64,000 nt of DNA from Microvirga antarctica. Lineage in GTDB: Bacteria > Pseudomonadota > Alphaproteobacteria > Rhizobiales > Beijerinckiaceae. Below, in pieces: positions 52,741 through 60,729 of the stretch. Both the position numbers and the translations under genes were made by a program. Where the stretch lies: contig NZ_JAGEMM010000002.1 in assembly GCF_017921815.1 (NCBI RefSeq), forward strand, positions 186,001 to 250,000. The letters are read 5' to 3'. Position 1 is the stretch's first letter; every line of letters starts with the position of its first letter. The notes below the pieces were generated by a model. That model searched no databases, had not been told where the DNA came from, and was given only the letters and a program-made list of their open reading frames with translations.

Positions 52741-53466
52741 TCATGCGCTTAACGCCTGCTGCGCATCGTCGAGCACGGGCTCGAACAGTTCCGGATATTT
52801 TTCGGCCATCTCAGGCAGTGAGAGCAGGATTTCGCTCAGGTGACGCTGCATGGCATTCACCGCCTCCACCGCATCACGGGCCTTGATCGCGTCCACGATG
52901 GTCACGTGCTGCGCAATCACGCGCGAGCGCTGGGAGCCCTGTGCCATGTCGAGGAAACGCACCCTGTCCATCTGGGGTTTGACGTCCTCGATCATATCCC
53001 ATGCGGCGGGGCGTCCGGCGCATTCGGCAAGCAGGCGGTGAAATTCCTCATCGAGGGCCAGGAACTCCGACGTGGTGAGCGTGCGCATCGCCCGTTTCTG
53101 CCTCGCGATGCTGTCCGTCAGTCCGGCAAGCAGCAGGGGCGTCGATTTCAGAGCCGCCTCCCGCACAACCGCGCATTCCACCGCTTCGCGGATAAAGCGC
53201 GCATCCTCGACCGCGGCCCGCGAGATCTTGACGACCAGTGTGCCGCGCTGGGGCAGCACCCGCACGAGGCCCGATTGACTGAGCTTGATGAAGGCCTCGC
53301 GCACAGGTGAGCGACTCACCCCGAACCGCTGCGCCAGATCCTGTTCCGACAGCATCTCGCCGGGAGACAGTTGCATGGAGACGATTGCCTGCCGCAAAGC
53401 CACGGCCACACGCCGCGCCATCGGTTGGCTGCTTTCCTCGAGCTTTGCGAGAGGGTTCTCAGACAT
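52741..53466 (-). CDS. GntR-family regulator, FadR/FCD type
   Basis: A 241-residue regulator. The N-terminal winged helix (about 12-78) includes MSEQDLAQRFGVSRSPVREA and LPQRGTLVVKI; the C-terminal FCD helical effector domain has DEEFHRLLAECAGRPAAWDM with the metal-binding residues and HVTIVDAIKARD. FCD-type regulators control sugar-acid operons such as uxuR/exuR. It is co-directed with uxaA and divergent from uxaC, so it probably represses both units. Confidence 0.9.
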   Translation of the reverse strand: MSENPLAKLEESSQPMARRVAVALRQAIVSMQLSPGEMLSEQDLAQRFGVSRSPVREAFIKLSQSGLVRVLPQRGTLVVKISRAAVEDARFIREAVECAVVREAALKSTPLLLAGLTDSIARQKRAMRTLTTSEFLALDEEFHRLLAECAGRPAAWDMIEDVKPQMDRVRFLDMAQGSQRSRVIAQHVTIVDAIKARDAVEAVNAMQRHLSEILLSLPEMAEKYPELFEPVLDDAQQALSA

Positions 53467-53469
53467 TAG

Positions 53470-53482
53470 TGGTACGCTACCA
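53470..53482. promoter_or_regulatory. Predicted operator for the hexuronate GntR regulator
   Basis: TGGTACGCTACCA is a perfect 5-3-5 palindrome, like the TGGT-N-ACCA sites of UxuR/ExuR/FadR-type regulators. It lies just upstream of the gntR start codon and about 100 bases before uxaC. A second small palindrome TACTAGTA follows at 53483-53490. Confidence 0.65.
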
Positions 53483-53581
53483 TACTAGTAGACCATTGCA
53501 AAGCGATCCGGCCCATCATAAGGTGACGACAACTGGCAAGTAAGCCGGCCGCGAGAAGCCGTCTGCCCTGGGAGACACGTC

Positions 53582-54985
53582 ATGCTGGTCCACGAGGATC
53601 GGCTATTTCCTTCCGACCCGTCGAGCCGCGCGATTGCGCGCAACCTCTATGCGGCGGTCAAGGATTTGCCGATCGTTTCACCTCACGGTCATACCGATCC
53701 CCGCTGGTACGCGGACAATGAGGCTTTTCCGGACCCGGCGACGCTTTTCGTGGTGCCCGACCATTACGTGACACGGATGCTCTACAGCCAGGGACACCGG
53801 CTGGAGGATCTCGGTGTATCTCCTAAAGCAGCAGGTCTTCATCCCTCAGATCCACGCGCGATCTGGCGGATTTTCGCGGCGAATTATCACCTCTTCCGGG
53901 GCACCCCGACCCGCACCTGGCTTGACCATACCTTCTCGACGCTTTTCGGCTTCGAAGAGCGCCTCTCGGCCGATACGGCCGACGCCTATTACGACCGGAT
54001 CGACGCCGCCCTGCGAACCCCCGCGTTCCGTCCGCGCGCGCTCTTTGAACGGTTCGGCATCGAGGTGATCGCCACGACGGAGAGCCCGCTCGATCCGTTG
54101 AAACACCATGACAAGATCCGGAGTTCCGGGTGGGGCGGGCGCGTCATCACCGCCTACCGGCCCGATCCCGTCATCGATCCCGAATTCGAGGGCTTCCGCG
54201 AAAACCTGGTTCGTCTTGGCGAACTGACCGGCTGCGACACGGGCACATGGGGTGGCTATCTCGAGGCTCACCGCAACCGTCGGGCCTTTTTTCGCCAGCA
54301 CGGGGCCACCTCGACGGATCATGGGCATCCCACCGCCCGCACCGCGGATCTGTCACAAGCCGATGCCGAAGCCCTGTTTCGGCGCGTGTCCAGTGACACT
54401 GCAAGCGCCGCCGACGCCGAATTGTTTCGCGCCCAGCTGCTGACCGAAATGGCCGCCATGAGCATCGAGGACGGGATGGTCATGCAGATCCATCCGGGCT
54501 CCTTCCGCAATCACAATGCGGATCTCTACCGGGCCTTCGGGCGCGACATGGGTGCCGACATTCCCACGCGGACCGACTATGTTGGTGCACTGAAGCCGCT
54601 GCTCGACCGCTTCGGCAACGACCGCCGGCTTTCGATCATTCTGTTCACGCTCGACGAGACAGCCTATTCCCGCGAGCTTGCGCCGCTTGCGGGCCACTAC
54701 CCGGCTCTCCGGCTCGGTCCCGCCTGGTGGTTCTTCGATGCGCCGGAGGGGATGCGGCGGTTTCGCGAACTCACCACTGAGACGGCCGGATTCTACAACA
54801 CGGTCGGTTTCAACGACGATACACGGGCCTATCTGTCCATTCCGGCGCGTCACGACATGGCGCGGCGGGTGGATTGCGCGTTCCTCGCCAATCTCGTCAC
54901 CAGCCATCGTCTTGAAGAAGATGAGGCGCACGAGGTGGCGCACGATCTCGCCTATCGCCTTGCTAAAGACGCCTACAAACTGTGA
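53582..54985 (+). CDS. uxaC: Uronate isomerase
   Basis: Isomerises D-galacturonate to tagaturonate and D-glucuronate to fructuronate. The 467-residue amidohydrolase-superfamily protein has LPIVSPHGHTDPRWYADN near the start (metal histidines), WRIFAANYHLFRGTPTRTWL, VIATTESPLDPLKHHDKI, MQIHPGSFRNHN and GPAWWFFDAPEGMRRFRELT. GGGAG before the ATG supports the start. It is the first gene of the plus-strand hexuronate unit. Confidence 0.95.
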   Translation: MLVHEDRLFPSDPSSRAIARNLYAAVKDLPIVSPHGHTDPRWYADNEAFPDPATLFVVPDHYVTRMLYSQGHRLEDLGVSPKAAGLHPSDPRAIWRIFAANYHLFRGTPTRTWLDHTFSTLFGFEERLSADTADAYYDRIDAALRTPAFRPRALFERFGIEVIATTESPLDPLKHHDKIRSSGWGGRVITAYRPDPVIDPEFEGFRENLVRLGELTGCDTGTWGGYLEAHRNRRAFFRQHGATSTDHGHPTARTADLSQADAEALFRRVSSDTASAADAELFRAQLLTEMAAMSIEDGMVMQIHPGSFRNHNADLYRAFGRDMGADIPTRTDYVGALKPLLDRFGNDRRLSIILFTLDETAYSRELAPLAGHYPALRLGPAWWFFDAPEGMRRFRELTTETAGFYNTVGFNDDTRAYLSIPARHDMARRVDCAFLANLVTSHRLEEDEAHEVAHDLAYRLAKDAYKL

Positions 54986-55036
54986 CGCCCGACCGTAAGG
55001 GTCGGTAACGTCGCTCAAAACGGGAGGAGAACGATC

Positions 55037-56221
55037 ATGAAGACAGTGACCAGACGGACTTTCGTCGGCGGTGTTGCCGGCGCAGCGGGCGTGGCCGCAT
55101 TCGGCGGCCCAAGCTTCGCACAGCTTGCGCTCCCAAAGGAGCCGATTGCGCTCAGCGTCATCGACGTCGCGGGCAATCTTGCCCTGACGCAGAAGGCGAT
55201 CGAAAACTATCGCAAGGCGAAGCCCAATCTCGTCTCGCGGATCACCTTCACCAAGGCGCCTGCGCCCGAGCTCGCCGGCAAGATCAAGGCCCAGCAGGAT
55301 GCAGGTCGCGTCGATATCGATCTCGTGCTGACAGGAACGGACGCACTCTCGGCCGGTCTCGACCAGAAGCTTTGGGTCGATCTGCTCGGCACCCACGCAG
55401 CCGCGTTGCCGAAGCTCGACGACATCTATCTGCCCGCGGCCGCCAAGATGCAGGCGCTGGCGAAGGGGCAGGGGGTCGTGGTGACCTACTACCCGTCCGG
55501 TCCGCTGCTCGAATACATGCCTGACCGCGTGAAGACCCCGCCGACGACGGCCGAGGAACTTCTGGCCTGGACCAAGGCCAATCCGAACCGCCTGATCTAT
55601 GCCCGCCCGGCCAATTCCGGCCCCGGTCGGACCTTCATCATGGGCCTTCCCTATATTCTCGGCGACAGCAATCCGCAGGATCCAGCAAAGGGCTGGGACA
55701 AGACCTGGGCTTACCTGAAAGCGCTTGGCGAGAACATCGAGTACTATCCCTCGGGCACCGGTGCTGTCATGAAGGAGCTGGGCGAGGGCTCGCGCGACAT
55801 GACCGTCTCGACCACCGGGTGGGACATCAACCCGCGCGTTCTCGGCGTCGTTCCGAAGGAAGCCAAGGTCGCGGCACTGAAAGGCTTCCATTGGGTCGCC
55901 GATGCGCACTACATGTGCGTGCCCAAAGGCCTTCCGAACGAGAAGATGGCCGTTCTGCTCGATCTGATGAGTTTCCTGCTCACCAAAGAGCAGCAGGCCT
56001 ACACCTACGATGAGGGCTATTTCTATCCGGGACCGGCCGTGAAGGGCGTCACGCTCGACATGGCGCCGGCCGAGAGCCAGGCCGCCATCAAGGAATTCGG
56101 GCGTCCCGAATACGAGAAGCTGATTGCCGACAACCCGATCGAAGTTCCGCTGCAGCCTGACCAGATGGTGATCGCATTCCGCATGTGGGATGAGCAGGTC
56201 GGCGGCGCGAAACGCAAGTAA
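55037..56221 (+). CDS. ABC importer solute-binding protein (family 1)
   Basis: A 394-residue periplasmic binding protein. Signal MKTVTRRTFVGGVAGAAGVA has a twin-arginine motif and ends near PSFAQ. Mature segments include QKAIENYRKAKPNLVSRITF, IDLVLTGTDALSAGLDQKLW and WDINPRVLGVVPKEAKVA. The fold matches family 1/iron-polyamine type binding proteins. Placement in the uronate operon suggests a uronate or oligo-uronate ligand. It lies 51 bases after uxaC. Confidence 0.9.
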   Translation: MKTVTRRTFVGGVAGAAGVAAFGGPSFAQLALPKEPIALSVIDVAGNLALTQKAIENYRKAKPNLVSRITFTKAPAPELAGKIKAQQDAGRVDIDLVLTGTDALSAGLDQKLWVDLLGTHAAALPKLDDIYLPAAAKMQALAKGQGVVVTYYPSGPLLEYMPDRVKTPPTTAEELLAWTKANPNRLIYARPANSGPGRTFIMGLPYILGDSNPQDPAKGWDKTWAYLKALGENIEYYPSGTGAVMKELGEGSRDMTVSTTGWDINPRVLGVVPKEAKVAALKGFHWVADAHYMCVPKGLPNEKMAVLLDLMSFLLTKEQQAYTYDEGYFYPGPAVKGVTLDMAPAESQAAIKEFGRPEYEKLIADNPIEVPLQPDQMVIAFRMWDEQVGGAKRK

Positions 56222-56236
56222 GAGTAAGGACCCGCG

Positions 56237-57313
56237 ATGCCAATCGCTCTCTCGAAGTTCGACGAAGTGCGGCTCGACCATGTCAGCCGCGATTTCGGAT
56301 CGCTCAACGCTTTGCGCGATGTGAGCCTGACGATCAAGCGGGGCGAATTCATCGCCCTGCTCGGGCCGTCCGGCTGCGGAAAGTCGACGACGCTCAACTG
56401 CATCGCGGGCCTTCTTCCCGTTACCGGCGGGTCGATCTGGCTCGACAAGACCCGGGTCGATACGCTCAAGCCGGAAGAACGCGGGTTCGGGATGGTGTTC
56501 CAGAACTACGCGCTCTTCCCCCATCTGAACGTTCGGCAGAATATCGGTTTCGGTCTCAAGATGCGCAACACGCCGCGCGTCGAGATGGAGCGCAAGATCG
56601 ACGAGGCCGTAGCCCTCGTTCGGTTGAAAGGTCAGGAACACAAGCTTCCGGGGCAACTCTCGGGTGGACAGCAGCAGCGCGTGGCGATTGCGCGCGCCAT
56701 CGTCATCGAGCCGCCGCTGGTGCTGATGGACGAACCGCTCTCGAACCTCGATGCGAAGCTCCGCCTTGAAATGCGCGCCGAAATTCGCCGCATTCACAAT
56801 GAGCTCGGCGCCACCACGATCTACGTGACGCACGATCAGGATGAGGCGTTGTCGCTGGCTGACCGCATCGTGGTCCTGCGCGATGGCGTGATCCGGCAGG
56901 TCGGCACGCCGAAGGAACTCTACGAGGCGCCGGCCCATCTCGACGTCGCCGATTTCATGGGCTTCCGCAACAAGCTGAAGGGCAAGGTCATCGCCAATGA
57001 CGGGGATGGCCGCGCGGTTATCGATGTCGAGGGCGCGACGTTTCGCGGCGTGACGCGGCAGGCCCTGCCGATCGGTGCTGCGGCGTTCGTTGCGATCCGC
57101 CCGGACGACCTGATGCTGGGCGAGCCCGGCATCAACGCTCTCAAGGCGACCGTCGAGACTATCGAATACCGGGGCCGCGAATTCGTCGGCACCGCCCGTT
57201 CGGCTCAAGGGGCGGATTTCGTGTTTCGCTCTCATCATTCCATCGCGCCAGGCGGCAGCATTCACCTCACAGCGTCAGATGACCGCGTGCTGGTCTTTGC
57301 AGACCAGGCGTAG
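56237..57313 (+). CDS. ABC importer ATPase (PotA/UgpC-like, TOBE domain)
   Basis: A 358-residue ATPase: Walker A GPSGCGKSTTLNCIAG, signature LSGGQQQRVAIARAI, Walker B LVLMDEPLSNLDAKLR and a C-terminal TOBE_2 domain (about 270-355: VAIRPDDLMLGEPG, ETIEYRGREFVGTARS). It energises the two permeases encoded next. It starts 15 bases after the binding-protein gene. Confidence 0.93.
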   Translation: MPIALSKFDEVRLDHVSRDFGSLNALRDVSLTIKRGEFIALLGPSGCGKSTTLNCIAGLLPVTGGSIWLDKTRVDTLKPEERGFGMVFQNYALFPHLNVRQNIGFGLKMRNTPRVEMERKIDEAVALVRLKGQEHKLPGQLSGGQQQRVAIARAIVIEPPLVLMDEPLSNLDAKLRLEMRAEIRRIHNELGATTIYVTHDQDEALSLADRIVVLRDGVIRQVGTPKELYEAPAHLDVADFMGFRNKLKGKVIANDGDGRAVIDVEGATFRGVTRQALPIGAAAFVAIRPDDLMLGEPGINALKATVETIEYRGREFVGTARSAQGADFVFRSHHSIAPGGSIHLTASDDRVLVFADQA

Positions 57314-57322
57314 GGGGCTCGC

Positions 57323-58234
57323 ATGCACTCCACCTCTCAGGCGTCTCACCACGATCACGGCCCCAGCCTGCGCCAGCGTCTTGCTGCGCGCGGGCTCGAC
57401 GCCGTGACGTTGCTCGTTCTGCCCGCGGCTCTCTTTCTCGTGCTGCTGTTCATCTACCCGTTCGCCTTCGGGTTGGTGCTCTCCTTCGAGCCCAAGGCCG
57501 GCGGCTCGTGGCTTGCCAATTACAGCCGCTTCTTCGCCGATCCGTTTCTCTACGAGACGATTGCCAAGACTCTGTGGCTGTCGATCCCGACCACACTGCT
57601 CAACCTTTTCCTGGCGGTTCCCATCGCGTTCCGGGTTCGTTTGATGCGCAACCAGCGCATCCTGACCGCGATCCTGATCCTGCCCATCACCCTCGGCACG
57701 GTTCTGGTGGCCGAAGGACTGCTGAACTACCTCGGTCCGCAGGGCTGGCTCAACCGCACCCTGGTGACGTTCGGCCTCGCCTCGCAGCCCCTCAAGCTCT
57801 TGCATAATTACTGGGGCGTTTTCATCTCGCTCCTGCTGACCGGCTTCCCGTTCACATTCCTGCTCACCCTGTCCTATGTGACGGGCATCGATCCGGCTCT
57901 CGAGCAGGCAGCAGCCACCCTTGGCGCCGGAGCCCGGCAGCGATTCCGCCACGTCTACCTGCCTCTCCTGATGCCGGGTTTTGCCATCACCTTCTGCCTG
58001 TCATTCGTGCAGGCCTTCTCGGTCTTCCCCTCGGCGGTTCTGCTTGGGGCTCCGGCCGGACCGACCCGTGTCATCTCCATCGCGGCCTATCAGGCGGCCT
58101 TTGAGGAATATGATTACTCGATGGCGTCCGCCATCGCGATGATCATGGGTTTCGTCCAGCTTGCAATCGTCGTGGCCATTCTGGCCTCGCGTGGATTGTT
58201 CTACCGCGGCCCTGCCAGCGGCGCGAAAGGGTAG
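57323..58234 (+). CDS. ABC importer permease 1 (PotB-like)
   Basis: A 303-residue permease with six helices and the EAA loop DPALEQAAATLGAGARQRFRHV. A His-rich start (SQASHHDHGPS) precedes the first helix. It lies nine bases after the ATPase gene and five before the second permease. Confidence 0.92.
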   Translation: MHSTSQASHHDHGPSLRQRLAARGLDAVTLLVLPAALFLVLLFIYPFAFGLVLSFEPKAGGSWLANYSRFFADPFLYETIAKTLWLSIPTTLLNLFLAVPIAFRVRLMRNQRILTAILILPITLGTVLVAEGLLNYLGPQGWLNRTLVTFGLASQPLKLLHNYWGVFISLLLTGFPFTFLLTLSYVTGIDPALEQAAATLGAGARQRFRHVYLPLLMPGFAITFCLSFVQAFSVFPSAVLLGAPAGPTRVISIAAYQAAFEEYDYSMASAIAMIMGFVQLAIVVAILASRGLFYRGPASGAKG

Positions 58235-58239
58235 GGATC

Positions 58240-59082
58240 ATGATCCGCGACACGACGATCGGCGCGAAACTCTGGGCGACTGCGGTCTGGGCCGTGGTCG
58301 GCTTCTTCATCATCAATCTCTTCGCCATGATCGGCACCGTCGTCGTCAGCTCGTTTGGAACGCGCTGGCTCGGCACATGGCTTCCGGCCGGCTGGACGAC
58401 CCGGTGGTATTCGTCTGCCTGGTCTGAATTCCAGCTCGGCGATGTCCTGATCGTGTCCTTCCAGGTTGTGGGCCTCGTCGTGCTCATTTCCGGCCTGCTC
58501 GGCGTGACGGCGGCCTATGCGCTCGCCCGTCGCGACTTCCCAGGCAAGAAGCTGGTGATGCTGCTCTTCCTGCTGCCCCTGCTGATCCCGCCGATCACCT
58601 TCGGCATTCCGCTCGCAACGGTTCTGTATCAGACGGGGCTTGCGGGCACGTTCTGGGGCGTGGTCGCGGCAAACCTTGTGCCGACGGTGCCGTTCGTGAT
58701 TCTGGTGATGATTCCTTTCATCGAGCAGATCGACCCGAAGATCGAAGCGGCTGCTCGCGTCTTCGGCGCGAACACGTTCAAGCTGTTTCTCCACGTCCTG
58801 CTGCCCCTCCTGCTTCCGGGCATCCTGGCCTCGCTCCTGCTTGTTCTGGTGCGCACCATCGCGATGTTTGAACTCACCTTCCTCGTCGCAGGTCCGACCA
58901 GTCAGACGCTCGTCGTCGCGCTGTATTATGCGGTCTTCGCCGCCGGCGTCCGCGCCGTCCAATCCATCGACGCGATGGCGGTGATCTACATGGTCACGAC
59001 GTTGATCTGGCTTCTGGTTGCCCTGCGCTTCGTCAACCCGGCGCAGATCGTCACCCGCGCCAAGCAGCAGCCGGCCCATTGA
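58240..59082 (+). CDS. ABC importer permease 2 (PotC-like)
   Basis: A 280-residue permease with six helices: GLLGVTAAYALARRDFPGKK, FLLPLLIPPITFGIPLATVL and the EAA loop DPKIEAAARVFGANTFKLFL. It pairs with the previous permease. The next gene starts seven bases after its stop. Confidence 0.92.
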   Translation: MIRDTTIGAKLWATAVWAVVGFFIINLFAMIGTVVVSSFGTRWLGTWLPAGWTTRWYSSAWSEFQLGDVLIVSFQVVGLVVLISGLLGVTAAYALARRDFPGKKLVMLLFLLPLLIPPITFGIPLATVLYQTGLAGTFWGVVAANLVPTVPFVILVMIPFIEQIDPKIEAAARVFGANTFKLFLHVLLPLLLPGILASLLLVLVRTIAMFELTFLVAGPTSQTLVVALYYAVFAAGVRAVQSIDAMAVIYMVTTLIWLLVALRFVNPAQIVTRAKQQPAH

Positions 59083-59089
59083 GAAGACG

Positions 59090-60568
59090 ATGACCAGACG
59101 ATTGAGCAACGCCACCCTGTCGCAGTTTCCCTCCACCGTGGCCGTGCCGCGCTACGACAGGAGCAAGGTGCGGACGGGTATTGTCCACCTCGGGATCGGT
59201 GCGTTCCACCGCGCTCACCAGGCGGTCTATACGGACGATGTGCTGGAGCACGATCCGAGCTGGGGCATCGTCGCCGCCAGTCTCAGAAGCCCCGACACGC
59301 AGGATGCGCTCGCGCCCCAGGACGGGCTCTATGCGGTGTCCGTTCGCTCGGATGGGGGCGAGTTGCTTCGGATCGTCGGATCCATCTCCCGGGTCATCCT
59401 GGCGCCCCAGGAGCCGGATGAGTTGATGGCGTCCTTGACCGATCCGAAAACCAGGATCGTCACGCTCACCGTGACCGAGAAGGGCTATTGCCACGACCCG
59501 GCCACGGGCGACCTCGATGAACGCCATCCCGACATCATTCATGATCTTGCCCACCAGTACCGACCGAAATCGGCCCCCGGCCTGATCGTGGAGGCGCTTC
59601 GCCGAAGGCGAGAGGCCGGCATCGCGCCGTTCACGGTGCTGACCTGCGACAACCTTCCGTCGAATGGCCGCACGGTCCACCGCATTCTCAGCCGCTATGC
59701 GTCTCTGGTTGATCGCGATCTTGGCGCGTTTGTCGCCGGCGAGGTGGCCTGCCCCTCCACGATGGTCGACCGCATCGTGCCGGCAACCACGGACGACGAC
59801 CGTGCGCGAATCGCAGCCGTTCTGGGCGTTCGCGATGCCTGGCCCGTGGTGACCGAGCCGTTCACGCAATGGGTCATCGAGGATCACTTCCCGCAGGGAC
59901 GCCCGGCATGGGAAAAGGCCGGCGCTGAATTCGTCACCGATGTCGAGCCCTTTGAGCAGATGAAGCTCCGACTTCTCAACGGCAGCCACTCTACGCTCGC
60001 CTATCTGGGCTTCCTCGCCGGCTACGAGACGGTTTCGTCCGCCATGGGCGATCCGGCTTTCGAGCGCCTGCTCAGGGACATGATGGACCTCGAGGTTACG
60101 CCGACCCTCCACATGCCGGAGGGCGCGGACCTCCACTCCTACAAGAAGGCTCTGATCGAGCGCTTCAAGAATCCGGCGCTGAAGCACCGCACCGGGCAGA
60201 TCGCCATGGATGGGTCGCAAAAGCTCCCGCAGCGTCTTCTTGGCACCATTCGCGACCGCCTCCAGGCCGGTGGCGGGATTGACCGTCTGGCGCTCGGGGT
60301 CGCGGCCTGGATGCGCTATGCGACAGGGGTCGATGAGAGCGGGCGCGCCATCGACGTGCGCGATCCCATGGTGGCAAGGCTGCGGTCGCTGGCGGACAGC
60401 GCGGCAGGGGAGCCAGAGCTGCTGGTTCATGGTCTCTTCGGCATCCGCGAGATTTTCGGGGACGACCTTCCAGCGAATCCGGCCTTCACGGGTCCCGTGA
60501 AGAGCGCCTTGACGCAGCTGTTTCGCGACGGTGCGAGAAAGACTGTTGCTCATTACCCCGTCTCCTGA
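59090..60568 (+). CDS. Mannitol dehydrogenase family reductase, probably tagaturonate/fructuronate reductase
   Basis: A 492-residue long-chain polyol dehydrogenase. It begins TGIVHLGIGAFHRAHQAVYT (Rossmann), followed by TVTEKGYCHD, the TCDNLPSNGRTVHR block, WVIEDHFPQGRPAWEKAGAE and the catalytic KLRLLNGSHSTLAYLG (Lys-Asn-x2-His). Length and motifs fit UxuB/UxaB. Since the locus has UxaA but no mannonate dehydratase, the likely step is tagaturonate to altronate. GAGAAG before the ATG; last gene of the operon. Confidence 0.9.
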   Translation: MTRRLSNATLSQFPSTVAVPRYDRSKVRTGIVHLGIGAFHRAHQAVYTDDVLEHDPSWGIVAASLRSPDTQDALAPQDGLYAVSVRSDGGELLRIVGSISRVILAPQEPDELMASLTDPKTRIVTLTVTEKGYCHDPATGDLDERHPDIIHDLAHQYRPKSAPGLIVEALRRRREAGIAPFTVLTCDNLPSNGRTVHRILSRYASLVDRDLGAFVAGEVACPSTMVDRIVPATTDDDRARIAAVLGVRDAWPVVTEPFTQWVIEDHFPQGRPAWEKAGAEFVTDVEPFEQMKLRLLNGSHSTLAYLGFLAGYETVSSAMGDPAFERLLRDMMDLEVTPTLHMPEGADLHSYKKALIERFKNPALKHRTGQIAMDGSQKLPQRLLGTIRDRLQAGGGIDRLALGVAAWMRYATGVDESGRAIDVRDPMVARLRSLADSAAGEPELLVHGLFGIREIFGDDLPANPAFTGPVKSALTQLFRDGARKTVAHYPVS

Positions 60569-60659
60569 GGCAGCGCAGGGCAGGCGCTCCCTCGATTGAC
60601 CTTCCTGCTTACCCCTGAAGCGCCGCGCTTTTGTTGTCTGATCGATTAGAGTGACGTTC

Positions 60660-60697
60660 GGGGCTGCGCCGGCCGAGGGCCGCGGCGTGCCCCTTTT
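60660..60697 (+). terminator. Rho-independent terminator of the hexuronate operon
   Basis: GGGGC (60660-60664) pairs with GCCCC (60689-60693), with further GC pairing inside (GCGCC / GGCGT), followed by TTTT at 60694-60697 and CTATT. It lies 91 bases after the reductase stop and before asnB. Confidence 0.65.
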
Positions 60698-60729
60698 CTA
60701 TTGGCGTTCGGGCGTGTGTGGAGGCGGCG

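Noticed and set aside
54353-57265. A 970-codon minus-strand frame
   Set aside because: Antisense to uxaC, the binding protein and the ATPase; composition typical of a shadow.
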